Positions 1-7,719 of a stretch of DNA of 16,261 nucleotides are shown here, piece by piece (the first letter of the stretch is position 1; each line of letters starts with the position of its first letter). Origin of the DNA: CAZDYP01 sp964509505 (GTDB taxonomy: Bacteria; Chloroflexota; Anaerolineae; JACRMK01). Both the position numbers and the translations under genes were made by a program. Under the pieces are notes generated by a model, which did no database searches, was not told the DNA's origin, and saw only the letters and a list, made by a program, of their open reading frames with translations. The stretch is from NCBI GenBank assembly GCA_964509505.1, contig CAZDYP010000127.1, positions 1-16,261 of the forward strand, read 5' to 3'.

Positions 1-1415
1 GCGATCATGAGCTGCAAAAATTGTCACGGCTCTATCAAAAGGCAACTCATGCGCGCGAACCCATTTTTGCTTTGGTGGCGGGTGAAGCGGGTTTGGGCAA
101 ATCGCGTTTGTTGATGGAATTTACGACGCAACTGGAATTGGATGTGGCGAGCTTCACGTTGTTGTCGGCGCGTGGGCTCGCGCAAACGACGCGCGCGCCA
201 TTTTACCTGTGGAAGTCGTTGTGGTATAACCGCTTTGGGTTAAGCGACGACGACCCACCCGATATGGCGCGCGAAAAATTTTTGCGCGGCATTACGACGC
301 TATGGGGCACTCACATTGGCAAGGTGTCCGCCATCGAAATCGCGCATCATGTCGGGCATCTCGTTGGCATCGAATGGCCGCAGAGTCCGCATCTGGCACG
401 CTACGTCAACCAACCCCACGATGCGGCGCAACGCGCCTTCGAGCTGACGGCCGAGCTCTTGCAGCGCATCCATGCGCTCGGTCCAATGGTATTGCTGCTC
501 GACGATTTGCATTACGCCGATAGCGGCAGCCTCGACCTGCTCAACGAACTGATGCAAAAACCTCTGCCGATTTTGATTCTCGCGGGTGTGCGCCCCGATG
601 CGCTTGGGCCTCATGCGGTCTGGCGCAAAGTATCAGAAGCGATTTCGCTCGCGCCCTTGCCCATCAGCGCCCATCTTGTCATGGCCGCGTATCCCAACTT
701 GAAGGCGTTGCCCCAAACCGTGTTACATGAATTGGCGCAACGCTCCGATGGCAATCCTTATTTTCTCGAAGAGATGGTCAAAAGCCTTGTGCAGTCCGAT
801 TTGTGGATGGATCACGAGCAAAGCCTCAAGCTCGTGCGCGAACGCTTGCCTGATTCGCTGCACAGCATGTTACAAGCGCGCTTGGATGCGCTCTCGCCCG
901 AAACGCGCCATATCGCACTGCTCGCCTCGGTGGTCGGGCGCGTGTTTTGGGAAGGCGCGGTGCTGGCGGCCGCGCGTCAACCAACGCAAACCACAGCGCT
1001 GTTGAAATTACCGACCGCCGACTTGAAGACGACGGTGAGTAATGCGCTCTCACAGTTGGTGCGCTCGGAGCTTGCGTTTCCACGCAAGGGCAGCGCCTTC
1101 GCCGGCGAGCAAGAATACATCTTCAAACATGCGCTCTTGCGCGATGTCGCATATAATTTACTGCCGCTCAAGCATCGGCGCTTGTATCATCTCTCCGTGG
1201 GCTATTGGCTCATCAGTCGCGCGGGGCCTGATTTCGACGCAGTGATTGGCGAGCATTTGGAGCAAGCGGGGGAAACGTCAAAGGCGGCCTTCTACTACAT
1301 GCGCGCCGCGAGCTACGCACAAGCGCGTGGCGCACCCGACGAAGCCAATTGGCTACACACGCGCGCACGTAGTCTCAACGCGCCTGAGAGCATAACAGAA
1401 AAGGTCCATGGTTGA
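1..1415 (+). CDS. STAND/AAA_16-type signalling ATPase, 3' part (5' end outside window)
   Basis: The frame is open to the left edge (first full codon at 3, reading DHELQKLSRLYQ), so about 470 C-terminal residues are visible. The TTG at 21 is not a real start. Seen: a Walker A loop GEAGLGKSRLL near the left end, a Walker B stretch VLLLDDLHYAD about 140 residues later, and the motif RSDGNPYFLEEM typical of AAA_16/Orc1-like STAND ATPases. A helical region follows and the protein stops soon after (RARSLNAPES...). Family knowledge: such ATPases are usually large regulators with an N-terminal cyclase, kinase or DNA-binding domain and a C-terminal TPR array. Here the TPR part seems very short, and the N-terminal effector cannot be seen. 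Substrate and partner are unknown. The diguanylate cyclase gene starts 114 nt downstream on the same strand; the spacer has only a weak 6-bp hairpin (1445-1462) without a T-run, so read-through is possible. Confidence 0.8.
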   Translation, partial: DHELQKLSRLYQKATHAREPIFALVAGEAGLGKSRLLMEFTTQLELDVASFTLLSARGLAQTTRAPFYLWKSLWYNRFGLSDDDPPDMAREKFLRGITTLWGTHIGKVSAIEIAHHVGHLVGIEWPQSPHLARYVNQPHDAAQRAFELTAELLQRIHALGPMVLLLDDLHYADSGSLDLLNELMQKPLPILILAGVRPDALGPHAVWRKVSEAISLAPLPISAHLVMAAYPNLKALPQTVLHELAQRSDGNPYFLEEMVKSLVQSDLWMDHEQSLKLVRERLPDSLHSMLQARLDALSPETRHIALLASVVGRVFWEGAVLAAARQPTQTTALLKLPTADLKTTVSNALSQLVRSELAFPRKGSAFAGEQEYIFKHALLRDVAYNLLPLKHRRLYHLSVGYWLISRAGPDFDAVIGEHLEQAGETSKAAFYYMRAASYAQARGAPDEANWLHTRARSLNAPESITEKVHG

Positions 1416-1515
1416 ATTGGTCGTGAAGCAAAGGCGAAATCATTTCAACCAGCAAGGGTTGAGGCGGCAAGCAATGAGGCTATCGCACACCTCACGTGTC
1501 CTGCACACTGAAAGC

Positions 1516-1521
1516 AAGGAG
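1516..1521 (+). promoter_or_regulatory. Ribosome binding site of the diguanylate cyclase gene
   Basis: A perfect AAGGAG lies 8 nt before the ATG at 1530 and fixes that start. No convincing -35/-10 pair was seen in the 114-nt spacer upstream. Confidence 0.75.
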
Positions 1522-1529
1522 TTTGTCTC

Positions 1530-3494
1530 ATGATCTCATTCGAGCCATCGCTCACGCAACCCCATCTGCCGACGGTTCGACGCGCGGAGTCGCCACACAC
1601 AGGGGAGGATCCGCAATTGGAACACACGCTCTTTCGCGAACTACTCGATAATTCTCCTGACTATATCTATTTCAAAGACAAGGAATGTCGGTTTGTCCGC
1701 ATCAGCCGTTCCTTAGCGCGTCTGTTCGGTTTATCCAATCCCATCGAAGCCATTGGCAAAACCGATGCGGATTATCAAGCCCCTGCGTTGGCGCAAGCGT
1801 TTCTCGAAGAAGATCGTCGCTTGATTCAAACAGGCTATGCCTTGCATGATCGGTTAGTCTATAATCCGGCATCCGATGGACACCCCCGTTGGTTTGCCGA
1901 CTCCAAAGCGCCCATTTATGACGCGCAAGGACAGGTCATCGGCTTAGTCGGCATCGGGCGCAACGTGACGCAACGCATCTTGCGCGAACGCGCGATGCAA
2001 GCCATCGCCAAAGTCAGCGATGCCTTGCGCCCCGCCAACACGCGCGGCGAGCTCGTGACGATTTTGCTCGACCAAGTCATGCGCCAATTCAACGTCGGCG
2101 CCGCGGCGTTTATCACCTACGAAGCCGATCAAAGCACTTTTGTCGAGTCCGCGCGCGGCAGCTGGGCCCCCCTCATAGGTCAATGGCTACCCGCAGGCAA
2201 AGGACTAGCGGCGCGCGTGATTGCCACGGGTCAAGCGTACGTGACCGATAACATACGCATTGACCCCAACTTGATCCGCTCTGACGTGATTGGCAAGAAC
2301 ATCGCCGTCACTGTCGTGCCGTTGAGCATACAAGGGAACCTAATCGGGGCTCTCGCCGTCGGACGACGCCATAGCTTCGACGCCTCAGAAGTGTATGCGC
2401 TGACGACCATCGGCGATATGGCAACCAACATCATCCATCGCACCACCTTGCATCAGCAAGCCGAACGCCAAATGGTTGAGCTTGAGCGACGCAAACTCGC
2501 AGAGACTTTAGGTAACATGGTGCGCGCCTTGAACTCGACGCTTGATCTGGGTGAGGTGTTAGAGCGTCTGTTAGACAGCTTAAAAGAGCTTGTGCCTTAT
2601 GACGGTGTGGCGGTGTTGATGAAACAAGACAACGCGCTAAACGTCGTGCGCGCACGCGGCTTTGCTGACATGGACAGCATTTTGCGCCTGCGCGCGGCGC
2701 TTGAGCAGAGCGGTTTCTTCAAAGAATTGGCCGCCTCGCGCCACGCGCAACTCATCGCCGATATACACACGCTCGACGCAGAAGTGGTCGTGGCTCTATC
2801 GAAAGCCGCAAGCGCGTTACGCGCTTGGCTGGGCGTGCCCTTGATTGCGCGCGACGGTAGTGTGGTGGGGATCTTGATGCTGATTAATCAAACCCCAGGC
2901 GCATACACCGAATATCACGCCGAAGTCGCATTCACCTTCGCCAGTCAAGCGATGATTGCTATTGAGAACGCGCGTCTCTTCGGCGAAGTGCATCGTTTGG
3001 CGACCACCGATGGTCTGACAGGCGTGTTCAATCGGCGACACTTTTTCGACCTGGCGGAACGCGAAGCCCAACGCGCGCAACGCACCCAACGCGCCATGTC
3101 CGCCATTATGCTCGACATTGACCATTTCAAAAAAGTCAACGACACCTATGGACACGCAGCCGGTGACGAAGTGTTACGCATGGTTGCGCAGCGCTGTCGT
3201 GAGAATTTACGCGTCGTTGATATTTTGGGACGCTATGGCGGCGAAGAGTTTGCCATCATTCTGCCCGAAACGGATTTGACGACAGCGCATCACATCGCAG
3301 AACGCTTGCGCCAACGCCTCACCGAGAAGCCTATCATCACTGACCGTCTGACAATTGCTGTCACGATTAGCTTGGGCGTCAGCGCTGCAGAGTCAGACAC
3401 ACTCGATGTGGCAAATTTGTTGAACCAAGCCGATGCCGCGCTCTATCAAGCCAAACAAGCAGGGCGTAATCGGGTGATGGTCAGCGTGACGTGA
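1530..3494 (+). CDS. PAS-GAF-GAF-GGDEF diguanylate cyclase
   Basis: Predicted cytosolic enzyme of 654 residues that makes cyclic di-GMP from two GTP. Domains in order: a PAS domain at about 35-155 (DNSPDYIYFKDKE..., ending GRNVTQR), a GAF domain at about 165-315, a linker helix, a second GAF at about 340-485, and GGDEF at about 495-652. The active site is GGEEF at 570-574. The inhibitory I-site RxxD (RVVD, 561-564) sits exactly five residues before it, so the enzyme should be product-inhibited. The substrate and metal region LDIDHFKKVNDTYGH is intact. No membrane segment or EAL domain is seen. The three sensory domains suggest control by small ligands or redox state, but the ligands cannot be read from sequence. 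The start is fixed by AAGGAG 8 nt upstream, and a strong terminator follows 32 nt after the stop. Confidence 0.93.
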   Translation: MISFEPSLTQPHLPTVRRAESPHTGEDPQLEHTLFRELLDNSPDYIYFKDKECRFVRISRSLARLFGLSNPIEAIGKTDADYQAPALAQAFLEEDRRLIQTGYALHDRLVYNPASDGHPRWFADSKAPIYDAQGQVIGLVGIGRNVTQRILRERAMQAIAKVSDALRPANTRGELVTILLDQVMRQFNVGAAAFITYEADQSTFVESARGSWAPLIGQWLPAGKGLAARVIATGQAYVTDNIRIDPNLIRSDVIGKNIAVTVVPLSIQGNLIGALAVGRRHSFDASEVYALTTIGDMATNIIHRTTLHQQAERQMVELERRKLAETLGNMVRALNSTLDLGEVLERLLDSLKELVPYDGVAVLMKQDNALNVVRARGFADMDSILRLRAALEQSGFFKELAASRHAQLIADIHTLDAEVVVALSKAASALRAWLGVPLIARDGSVVGILMLINQTPGAYTEYHAEVAFTFASQAMIAIENARLFGEVHRLATTDGLTGVFNRRHFFDLAEREAQRAQRTQRAMSAIMLDIDHFKKVNDTYGHAAGDEVLRMVAQRCRENLRVVDILGRYGGEEFAIILPETDLTTAHHIAERLRQRLTEKPIITDRLTIAVTISLGVSAAESDTLDVANLLNQADAALYQAKQAGRNRVMVSVT

Positions 3495-3526
3495 GAGAGA
3501 ATACAGCTTTGCAGAACGTAAACAAA

Positions 3527-3566
3527 AACTCCCAGAGGATTGTTCCTCGGGGAGTTCTCTTTTTCT
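3527..3566. terminator. Bidirectional intrinsic terminator between the convergent GGDEF and chelatase genes
   Basis: AACTCCC (3527-3533) pairs with GGGAGTT (3550-3556). Inside, GAGGA (3535-3539) pairs with TCCTC (3544-3548) around the loop TTGT, with one A/G mismatch between the two helices. On the + strand it is followed by CTCTTTTTCTC. On the - strand the stem runs into TTTGTTT. It therefore suits both the upstream GGDEF gene and the chelatase gene arriving from the right. Confidence 0.9.
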
Positions 3567-3572
3567 CGTCCG

Positions 3573-3619
3573 ATTGACTCAGCGACCAATTGACCAACGC
3601 CCCATTGACCCAGCGACTA
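3573..3619. repeat. Three imperfect tandem 15-16-nt units starting ATTGAC
   Basis: The units begin at 3573, 3589 and 3604. Units 1 and 3 differ at two positions (ATTGACTCAGCGACCA against ATTGACCCAGCGACTA). The third unit contains the chelatase stop codon (3617-3619 on the - strand), so the repeat touches the gene end. No function is evident. Confidence 0.7.
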
Positions 3620-4582
3620 TTTCTTATCTACGCTCATTAAATTCAACTCGCCGCGTACCGTCTCCAAAATTTCTTCTGCCTTCAACTGGCGCAGTGTATA
3701 AACTTCGCCGCCGAGTGAGCGCGCTAGTCCTGCCGCCAGCCCTCGATCGAATGCTTCGTGTTCGGTGTTGATGACCACCGAGCGAATGTCGCTCTCCTTG
3801 ATGAGCTTGGCGATGCGGTGCGCTTCTTCTTGCGGCGGCAAGTCGGTCATCGAGACGTTGCCCGCGCCATCGGTGAGAATGATCATCAACGGCATCACTT
3901 CAGGCGAGCGGCGCATTTCGCGGGTGATGACTTCGTGCGCCATCAGCAAGCCTGCTGACAACGGCGTTTTGCCGCCGACAGGAATCGTCCTCAACGCCTC
4001 TTGCGCCAACTCGACGGAGTTGGTCGGCGTCAACATCAGATGCGCCGTCTCCTTTTGGAAGGTAATCATGCCGACTTGGTCGCGCTTCTGATAGGCATCG
4101 TTGAGCAACGACAACACCGCGCCCTTGGTGGCAATCATTCGCTCGGCGGCCGCCATAGACCACGAGGCATCCACAACGAACAAGATGAGATTCGAGGCGC
4201 GACGCACGCGCACCTTCTTTTGTAAATCGCTCATCTCAATCGCCAATGCCATGTCGCTCTCGCGGCGAATCTGATATGGCGCTGCCGCGCGCATGGTCGC
4301 GTCGAAGGCGATGTCGGTGGATCCATCGGCGGGACGCGCAGAGATGTAGCGTCCCCGTTTGCGGCTTGTTTTGGTGTAGGAGCGTTTGCCTGATTGTGGA
4401 CGCGTCAAACGATCCAGTGAGGTTTGAAGTTTCTTGGGCTTGAACGCCGAGCCAACCGCCACCTTCTTGTCTTTCTGTTGGCCCGGCGTCGGAGGTTGCG
4501 AGGTTTCGGGCGTGTCTTGGAACGTCGGCTGCCCGGGTTCTTCGGATGGTTCTAGCGGCGAGTCGCTGCTCTCAGACTCGTT
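3617..4582 (-). CDS. chlD: VWA half of a cobalt/magnesium chelatase (ChlD-like), reached by -1 frameshift
   Basis: This is the C-terminal 321 residues of a 687-residue ATPase-VWA protein once the reading frame shifts by -1 at the A9 run (4581-4589). After the shift comes an acidic, Pro-rich linker (ESESSDSPLEPSEEPGQP), as usual between the two halves of ChlD, then a basic stretch and a von Willebrand A domain. The MIDAS metal site is complete: DASWS (Asp near fusion residue 504), GGKTP, and ILTDGAGN. Family knowledge: the VWA domain of ChlD/CobT organises the AAA+ ring and contacts the large ChlH/CobN subunit that holds the porphyrin or corrin. Neither chlH nor cobN is in the window, so Co versus Mg cannot be decided. 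A GTG at 4460-4462 opens this frame but shows no clear ribosome site, and starting there would drop the linker. Alternatives are a sequencing error in the homopolymer or a decayed gene; the clean frame on both sides argues against decay. Confidence 0.82.
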   Translation of the reverse strand, partial: NESESSDSPLEPSEEPGQPTFQDTPETSQPPTPGQQKDKKVAVGSAFKPKKLQTSLDRLTRPQSGKRSYTKTSRKRGRYISARPADGSTDIAFDATMRAAAPYQIRRESDMALAIEMSDLQKKVRVRRASNLILFVVDASWSMAAAERMIATKGAVLSLLNDAYQKRDQVGMITFQKETAHLMLTPTNSVELAQEALRTIPVGGKTPLSAGLLMAHEVITREMRRSPEVMPLMIILTDGAGNVSMTDLPPQEEAHRIAKLIKESDIRSVVINTEHEAFDRGLAAGLARSLGGEVYTLRQLKAEEILETVRGELNLMSVDKK

Positions 4583-5679
4583 TTTTTTTCCTGCGACGCA
4601 GCGCTCTCGCCTTTTTCGTCGGACTTCGTTTGTTGTTCTTCGGCTTCGGCTTCGGCGCGCGCTTGTTCGAGCTTGCGCTCCAATTGTTGGAACTGCAATT
4701 CGGTGTCTTGGAAGGGACGACGCTTCAAGCGATGAGGCAACGCGAGCTCGGCAGCGGTGAGGATGTCCACTGAGCGAATTTTCTGGCGACCATGTAATGC
4801 CGCGTGCGCGATGGCAGCTTTGAGAATCACGATGTCGGCGCGGTGTCCATCCACCTCCATCTGGGAAGTCAACTCGGCGATGGTGAACAGATCGTTATCG
4901 GTGTATTCAATGTGCGGCATCAGCTCACGCGCTTGGGCGATCTTACTAGACAACGACTCTTCTTCACTCCGCGCTCTATCGCGGAACGTCGCCGGGTCGC
5001 GCTCGAACTCGATGCGGCTGCGGAGAATTTTCGTGCGCAGCGCAGGGTCGCTGATGCCATGAATCTCGACACAGAGTCCGAAGCGGTCAAGCAGCTGTGG
5101 GCGCAATTCGCCTTCTTCGGGATTCATCGTGCCGACCAGCACGAACTGCGCAGGATGCGAAAACGAAATGCCTTCGCGCTCGACGAAGTTCACGCCCATC
5201 GCCGCGGCATCGAGTAGCAAGTCAACCACATGATCATCAAGCAAGTTCACTTCGTCCACATAGAGGATGCCCCGATTCGCGCTCGCCATCACGCCCGGAT
5301 CGAAATGGCGTTCGCCTTTTTTGATGGCTTTCTCGATATCGAGTGTGCCCACCACGCGATCTTCGGTCGCACTCACAGGCAAATCTACCATTGAAACTTT
5401 GCGTTTTGTCGCCGCCAGTTTGTCACCGCGCTCCACGCGCGTCTTGCAATCATCACAATAAGTGTTCGGCTTGTTCGGATCACAGCCATAATGGCAGCCT
5501 TCGACGACATCAATTTCTGGCAAGAGCTCTGCCAGCGCGCGCGCCGCCGTTGACTTGGCTGTGCCACGTTCGCCCCGCACCAGCACGCCGCTGATTTGCG
5601 TATTGATGGCGTTCAACACGAGCGCCAGTTTCATCTTCTCCTGACCAATGATGGCCGTGAACGGAAAAATCGGTAACAT
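4552..5679 (-). CDS. chlI: AAA+ ATPase of cobalt/magnesium chelatase (ChlI-like); zero-frame product
   Basis: ATP-driven motor of metal insertion into a porphyrin or corrin ring, 375 residues. Seen: Walker A GERGTAKST at 36-44; a four-cysteine cluster at C62, C66, C75 and C78, as in cobaltochelatase-type homologues; Walker B ILYVDE at 138-143; and the sensor stretch GTMNPEEGELRPQLLDRFG. The lid helices follow, then an acidic/Gln-rich tail ending nine residues past the A9 run at a TAG (4552-4554). The ATG at 5679 is chosen because GGGAG lies 5 nt upstream and the promoter at 5762-5790 puts transcription start near 5755. A longer open frame back to 5790 would begin inside that promoter. The length matches free-standing ChlI subunits, so this product is a complete small subunit by itself. 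The -1 frame continues into the VWA domain. Confidence 0.88.
   Translation of the reverse strand: MLPIFPFTAIIGQEKMKLALVLNAINTQISGVLVRGERGTAKSTAARALAELLPEIDVVEGCHYGCDPNKPNTYCDDCKTRVERGDKLAATKRKVSMVDLPVSATEDRVVGTLDIEKAIKKGERHFDPGVMASANRGILYVDEVNLLDDHVVDLLLDAAAMGVNFVEREGISFSHPAQFVLVGTMNPEEGELRPQLLDRFGLCVEIHGISDPALRTKILRSRIEFERDPATFRDRARSEEESLSSKIAQARELMPHIEYTDNDLFTIAELTSQMEVDGHRADIVILKAAIAHAALHGRQKIRSVDILTAAELALPHRLKRRPFQDTELQFQQLERKLEQARAEAEAEEQQTKSDEKGESAASQEKKTSLRAATRR
4559..4589 (-). promoter_or_regulatory. Candidate programmed frameshift site: A9 slippery run plus adjacent stem-loop
   Basis: In mRNA sense the chelatase reads GAA AAA AAA ACG, so nine A in a row (4589-4581) contain the heptamer A_AAA_AAA. 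Directly after the run, CGAGTC (4580-4575) pairs perfectly with GACTCG (4564-4559) across a 10-nt loop. Zero-frame translation stops five nucleotides past the stem. A -1 slip, or an RNA polymerase slip adding one A, joins the ATPase to the VWA domain. A weak purine stretch (GCGAGAG, 4610-4604) lies 14 nt upstream; no perfect Shine-Dalgarno-like stimulator is seen. Confidence 0.75.
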
Positions 5680-5761
5680 CCTGTCTCCCAACCCCTGCGA
5701 CCTCGCGCAGCAGAAAATGTGGTGCGCGGTCAGGGTGTATTTTATAGGTGTGCAAGCGAGA

Positions 5762-5790
5762 ATTGTAATAGGATTCACAAGGTGTGTCAA
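5762..5790 (-). promoter_or_regulatory. Sigma70-type promoter of the chelatase gene
   Basis: On the - strand, TTGACA (5790-5785, perfect -35) is followed by a 17-nt spacer and TACAAT (5767-5762, 5/6 match to -10). Transcription should start near 5755, giving a leader of about 75 nt to the ATG at 5679. Confidence 0.85.
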
Positions 5791-5811
5791 AGTTTGGTTA
5801 GCTTAGATAAG

Positions 5812-5820
5812 TGTTATAAT
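5812..5820 (+). promoter_or_regulatory. Extended -10 promoter of the histidine kinase gene
   Basis: TGTTATAAT is a perfect extended -10 element (TG-N-TATAAT). The -35 is weak (TTTGGT near 5793), as often seen with extended -10 promoters. Transcription should start near 5827, about 42 nt before the ATG at 5869. It is back to back with the chelatase promoter; the two -35 regions almost touch. Confidence 0.75.
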
Positions 5821-5868
5821 ACCTTATCCTCTTTTGCCCCATCGCCGAGGCGTTAGTAGAGTGCATTG

Positions 5869-7719
5869 ATGAATCCCATGTTTTCCGCACTGGTGTTGTA
5901 TTTGATTCCCATTACGAGCATCACAGTTTCGTTGGCGATGCTGTTGCTCGTCCTCTGGCAAGCGCCGCGCCAACGCGACAACCAACTTGCAGCGCTCTGC
6001 TTGCTCACGATTGCGCTTTGGGCAATCGGCAATTTGATGACGCGCGTGACCACGCTCATCGGCGCTGACGCGCTGTTCTTTGGTTATCTCAACTTCTTCG
6101 GCGCAGGGCTCAACAGCACAGCGTTCTTCGCCTTCATCACGCACTACGTGCGCCTGTGGTCGTTGCGCTGGGTGCGCTGGGCGTTAGCCGCGGGCATCGT
6201 GTTGGTCATTGCTTATGCCGGTTTGTTGTTTCAGGGACGCATCGTTGATCAAATCAGCATCAACGCCGAAGGCTTGTGGGATTATCGCTTGCTCCCCTTG
6301 GGCTTGTTCTTCTTTGTCATCGGCTACATTTATTACATCGCCTCCTCCATCATCGTGTGGCGCCATCGCCGCGAGCGCGCGGGCTTGCTGCTGTGGAGTG
6401 CGGTCATTCTCGTGCCTGGTGTCATCAGCACACTCATTCCTTTCCTACGCCCGTACGCGCTCGCCAGCGCGGCAGCCTCACTCGCCAGCGTTTTTCTGAC
6501 GCGCGCCATTCTTCACGCGCAGTTGTTCAACCCGTTGCTCAAGCTGAATCGTGAGCTGCGACACAACGAAGCCAGACTGCTCGCGCTCATCGAGAATACC
6601 GAAGACGCGGTGTGGTCAGTGGATGCAGATTTGTGCGTTTCGATTTTCAACTCGACGTTTGCGCGTTTCTATCAACGCGCATACGGCGTGGCCGTCACGA
6701 CAGGTATGAACATTGCCGCGCCGTTGCCGCCAACCATGCGCGATCTATGGACGACTTGGATTCGGCGCGCGTTGCAAGGCGAACACTTCACGCAAGAATT
6801 TGAGCAGACACTTGACGGCGCAACGCTCGCCATCGAAGCATCGTTCAACCCCATCCGCCAAGACAACGGCATCGTCTCAGGCGTTTCGATTTTCGCGCGC
6901 AACATCACACAACGCAAACGCGCGGACGCCGAACTCGCGCAGGCGAAGGAAGCCGCCGAAGAAGCGAACCAGGCAAAGAGCGCGTTCCTTGCTGCCATGA
7001 GCCACGAATTGCGGACGCCGATGAACGCCATCATCGGTTACAGCGAGTTACTGCAAGAAGAAGCGCTGGACACAAATCAACATGAGCTGCTGCCTGACAT
7101 CCAGAAAATCAACACCTCCGGCAAGTATCTGCTGACGCTCATCAACGATATCCTCGATCTCTCGAAAATCGAAGCGGGCAAGATGGAGTTGCACTACGAG
7201 CTGTTTGAGCTTGCGCCGCTGCTGCGCGAGGTGACGACGACGATTCAACCGTTGGTCGAGCGACGCCTGAACACCTTGCGGGTGCATTACGCCGATAAGC
7301 TTGGCGCGATGCACAGTGACATGACGAAGGTGCGTCAATCACTCTTCAATTTGTTGAGCAACGCGGCCAAGTTTACGGAGAACGGGACGATTACGTTGAG
7401 CGTCGAAAGAGAAAAGAAGAAAGCAGACGGAGCAGATTACATCCTGTTCAAAGTGAGCGATTCGGGGATTGGCATGACAGGCGAGCAGTTAAGCAAACTG
7501 TTTCAGCCTTTCACGCAAGCGGAGACGACGACGCACAAGCAATATGGCGGCACAGGCTTGGGCTTGGCGCTGACCAAGCGCTTTTGCGAGATGATGGGTG
7601 GGGAGGTGAGTGTGGAAAGCGAGGTAGGCAGAGGCTCGACGTTTGTGATTAGATTGCCAGCTTTCGCAACACCTCCAAATCCTCCTCCCCCTTCTCCTCC
7701 AGCTCCGGCGTCTCGATAA
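5869..7719 (+). CDS. 7TM-sensor PAS histidine kinase
   Basis: Membrane-bound sensor kinase of 616 residues. The N-terminal ~215 residues hold seven hydrophobic spans of the 7TM histidine kinase sensor type. A PAS domain follows at about 230-350 (ENTEDAVWSVDADLCV..., ending ARNITQRKR), then a short coiled coil, and the dimerisation box FLAAMSHELRTPMNAIIGY with phospho-acceptor His379. The ATPase domain has its N box (LFNLLSNAAKFT), G1 (DSGIGM) and G2 (GGTGLGLAL). No receiver domain is fused and no response regulator lies beside it, so its partner is elsewhere. The start is ATG 5869 (TTG 5866 and ATG 5878 are alternatives; no strong ribosome site). The normal kinase end is around TFVIRLPA. The last ~18 residues are a Pro/Ala-rich tail encoded antisense to the end of nfo, so the gene seems to have lost its original stop. 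Confidence 0.9.
   Translation: MNPMFSALVLYLIPITSITVSLAMLLLVLWQAPRQRDNQLAALCLLTIALWAIGNLMTRVTTLIGADALFFGYLNFFGAGLNSTAFFAFITHYVRLWSLRWVRWALAAGIVLVIAYAGLLFQGRIVDQISINAEGLWDYRLLPLGLFFFVIGYIYYIASSIIVWRHRRERAGLLLWSAVILVPGVISTLIPFLRPYALASAAASLASVFLTRAILHAQLFNPLLKLNRELRHNEARLLALIENTEDAVWSVDADLCVSIFNSTFARFYQRAYGVAVTTGMNIAAPLPPTMRDLWTTWIRRALQGEHFTQEFEQTLDGATLAIEASFNPIRQDNGIVSGVSIFARNITQRKRADAELAQAKEAAEEANQAKSAFLAAMSHELRTPMNAIIGYSELLQEEALDTNQHELLPDIQKINTSGKYLLTLINDILDLSKIEAGKMELHYELFELAPLLREVTTTIQPLVERRLNTLRVHYADKLGAMHSDMTKVRQSLFNLLSNAAKFTENGTITLSVEREKKKADGADYILFKVSDSGIGMTGEQLSKLFQPFTQAETTTHKQYGGTGLGLALTKRFCEMMGGEVSVESEVGRGSTFVIRLPAFATPPNPPPPSPPAPASR

Noticed and set aside
1445..1462. Terminator after the STAND ATPase gene
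   Set aside because: Only a 6-bp stem (TCAACC/GGTTGA) with no T-run.
3617..4462. Independent VWA protein starting at GTG 4462
   Set aside because: No convincing ribosome site, and the frame continues upstream through a typical ChlD acidic linker to the A9 run, so fusion by frameshift explains it better.
5680..5790. Longer N-terminus of the chelatase ATPase starting at 5790
   Set aside because: The extra residues are unlike the family, and they would be coded by the promoter itself; ATG 5679 has GGGAG at proper distance.
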